A stretch of 33,471 bases of DNA, taken from the NCBI GenBank assembly GCA_947037115.1, contig CAMQTN010000031.1, positions 1-33,471 on the forward strand, written 5' to 3'. The notes beneath the pieces were generated by a model that was given only the letters and a program-made list of their open reading frames with translations, was not told the DNA's origin and did no database searches. The DNA is from an uncultured Lachnospiraceae bacterium. Its GTDB lineage: Bacteria; Bacillota; Clostridia; Lachnospirales; Lachnospiraceae. Of this stretch, positions 32,018 through 33,471 are shown piece by piece; position 1 is the first letter of the stretch, and every line of letters begins with the position of its first letter. The position numbers were made by a program, and so were the translations under genes.

Positions 32018-33013
32018 TTACACTGCCTCCTTTTTCAACAATTTATAAAGTTTTCTGATATCTTTATTGAAATAGACTTTGACCGCCACCCGCAGGAAGG
32101 TAAAAAACCTGATTTTTCCCTTCACAGACACATGCCCTTCCAGCCGTTTTCTCTCGAAATCACCGGCCACATCCACATGTCCGCCGAGTAACGGGTACAA
32201 CATGCCGCAGACGGCCAGAATCTGTCCGGTCGCCGCCGGATCATCCATGCCGACTACAAGCTGCGCCTGAAATTTCTGAGGCTTTAAGCTCTTTCCGATC
32301 CGTAGCAGTTCGCCCTTACAAAGGGCAAAGGAATGCTGAAAAGCTTCTCCTTCCATCACGCCACGGTAATACCCTATCGTATCCGACATGGCTTTTATTT
32401 TATCACAGAACTTCTGTATTGTGTACTGTATATTTTCAATCAGACTCTTAATTTTTATGAAAATACCGCGTAAAATCTTCGGAACAGACCTCAGCTTGTC
32501 CCAAAGCGAGGGTTTTTTATCAGTCTTCTCCCCGCCCGGCGTCGTTGACTGACTCGGTCTATCTACAACATTTTCCGCCGTATCTGTCTGTGCCGCACTT
32601 TCCGGCGCTGTTTTTCTCTCTGCCGGCGCGTTCCCGCTCTCAACCGTATCAGCCTGATTTTGGGCGGCGCTTTTGGCCGTTTCCTCCCGTCTGTCCTTTT
32701 TCCCTTTCTCACGCCTGCGCTTTCTGCCCTTTTTCTCTTTCCCCGGCAGCCGAAACAGCGTAAACACCATAAGCCTTGCCCGCACAAAAAGACTGCCGTC
32801 AAAACGCACAACCAGGTTAACAAAGTGTAACAGCCACGTAACCTTCACCCGGAGAGTGACCGGCGGCTCCTTTTCCCCCTCTTTCCTTACCGCCTCGATC
32901 TGATAGCGGACCGGCACAAAAAGTACACAGACAATGCCCACAATAAGCACACCCAAAAGGCACAGGAGCAGGATTCCTATCATCTTTAAAATAAGTAACA
33001 GAATATGTAACAT
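32018..33013 (-). CDS. ytfI: DUF2953 membrane protein (YtfI-like)
   Basis: A 331-residue protein with one strong N-terminal hydrophobic segment (MLHILLLILKMIGILLLCLLG and on, to about residue 32), then the DUF2953 core: VPVRYQIEAVRKEG, VKVTWLLHFVNLVVRFDG, and near the end HVDVAGDFERKRLEGHVSVKGKIRFFTFLRVAVKVY. A low-complexity linker (about residues 90-175, first K/R/E-rich, then A/T/S-rich) separates the two. Its stop abuts the ytfJ start, as ytfI-ytfJ do in Bacillus. The ATG at 33013 has GGAGG only two bases away, so the second methionine (residue 11) is possible. Function unknown; sporulation-linked by context. Confidence 0.85.
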   Translation of the reverse strand: MLHILLLILKMIGILLLCLLGVLIVGIVCVLFVPVRYQIEAVRKEGEKEPPVTLRVKVTWLLHFVNLVVRFDGSLFVRARLMVFTLFRLPGKEKKGRKRRREKGKKDRREETAKSAAQNQADTVESGNAPAERKTAPESAAQTDTAENVVDRPSQSTTPGGEKTDKKPSLWDKLRSVPKILRGIFIKIKSLIENIQYTIQKFCDKIKAMSDTIGYYRGVMEGEAFQHSFALCKGELLRIGKSLKPQKFQAQLVVGMDDPAATGQILAVCGMLYPLLGGHVDVAGDFERKRLEGHVSVKGKIRFFTFLRVAVKVYFNKDIRKLYKLLKKEAV

Positions 33014-33031
33014 TTCCTCCCCGATTCCCTC

Positions 33032-33367
33032 TCAGTTTTGAAAACTTTCCGGATCTGCCCCGGAAAGATACGCCACAAGCGACGCCTCCCCGGTGGCTGC
33101 AAGCGCCTCTTTCGCGATCTGTTCTATCACGTCAAAAGCCTCCTCCCTGCTGTTTGTCAGTCCCACGATACAGCCGGGCGGATTTTCCTTATAATACCAC
33201 TGGGAAAGCATCAGACTGTGAAAAACCGCAAGCCGCCTGATATCCCTGTCATAGACGATCACATAAAGCTTCGGCTGCTTTTTATGGCGTTTCAGCTTCC
33301 TTATGGCCTTTTCAGGCTTTTTTACAGTATCCCCGATATAGAGGTTTTTATAAAATTTCATTGACAT
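33032..33367 (-). CDS. Conserved-looking small protein of unknown function
   Basis: A 111-residue soluble, basic protein beginning MSMKFYKNLYIGDTVKKPEK and containing an LYVIVYDRDIRRLAVFHS strand-turn region and an IVGLTNSREEAFDVIEQI helix. I do not recognise the family. AAGGA six bases before the ATG at 33367 supports the start; the second ATG, two codons later, is possible. It lies 18 bases ahead of ytfI and is probably first in that operon. Confidence 0.72.
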   Translation of the reverse strand: MSMKFYKNLYIGDTVKKPEKAIRKLKRHKKQPKLYVIVYDRDIRRLAVFHSLMLSQWYYKENPPGCIVGLTNSREEAFDVIEQIAKEALAATGEASLVAYLSGADPESFQN

Positions 33368-33394
33368 TTCATGTCCTTTCAGACAACTAAAGTC

Positions 33395-33400
33395 ATTTTA
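33395..33400 (-). promoter_or_regulatory. Possible extended -10 element for the ytfI-ytfJ unit
   Basis: On the minus strand TAAAAT is preceded by TGT, an extended -10, 27 bases from the first gene's ATG. No good -35 was found at 16-18 bases, so this is tentative. Confidence 0.35.
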
Positions 33401-33471
33401 ACATATTTCCCCTGATCCTGCACATAAGAAATAATTGACTTCTACAGCAGAAGTTTTATACTATATATCAG

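Noticed and set aside
33435..33455. ACTTCT/AGAAGT inverted repeat at the right edge as a terminator or operator
   Set aside because: Short six-pair stem at the window edge without the gene it might serve; cannot be assigned.

Overview
The window reads as core chromosome of a Gram-positive, spore-forming Clostridia, most likely a Lachnospiraceae-type organism of moderate GC. This is inferred from protein content and gene order: a complete MinCDE system beside mreB/mreC/mreD/PBP2/rodA, SepF, the sporulation gene pair ytfI-ytfJ (GerW), a FakA-like DAK2 protein beside Asp23 and recG, and rpmB transcribed divergently. Every gene except rpmB lies on the minus strand, so the biological reading direction is right to left. 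No rRNA, tRNA, CRISPR array, prophage or transposase gene was seen. No gene-free stretch exceeds 300 bases; the longest (about 245 bases, 30338-30582) is a divergent promoter region.

Right to left. 33367-30859: an unrecognised small protein, ytfI (DUF2953), ytfJ/GerW, a 45-residue two-helix membrane protein, and a coiled-coil protein ending in a J-like HPD domain. This block ends at a strong two-way terminator (30813-30846) shared with rpmB. 30337-16899: asp23, the DAK2/FakA-like gene, recG, degV (FakB-like), miaB, mutS, mutL, miaA and a PLP enzyme of the methionine gamma-lyase/YnbB type. Most of these overlap or nearly touch, so this looks like one long operon for envelope lipid, DNA repair and tRNA modification functions. 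16782-6083: radC, then a cell-shape and division block mreB/mbl, mreC, mreD, PBP2, minC, minD, minE, rodA, followed by mgsA and a D,D-carboxypeptidase lipoprotein. It makes and positions the elongation machinery (MreBCD-RodA-PBP2) and the septum-placement system (MinCDE). 6004-2668: a small P-loop protein with its own promoter and terminator, then an HlyD-like membrane protein, yggS and sepF, closed by a clear terminator. 2592-52: aroB, lspA and rluD, overlapping or nearly so.

I saw no convincing new defence or mobile system. The unusual material is mostly non-coding: a roughly 164-bp imperfect palindrome between yggS and sepF; a family of double-hairpin intergenic repeats placed directly after the stop codons of minE and mgsA, with a covarying base pair and a degenerate tandem copy; a second hairpin pair before yggS and mreD; and a carboxypeptidase gene whose 5' end appears to run through one of these repeats. 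Coding points worth attention are the 957-residue PBP2 with a large insertion, the coiled-coil/J-like protein, and the small membrane protein next to ytfJ.
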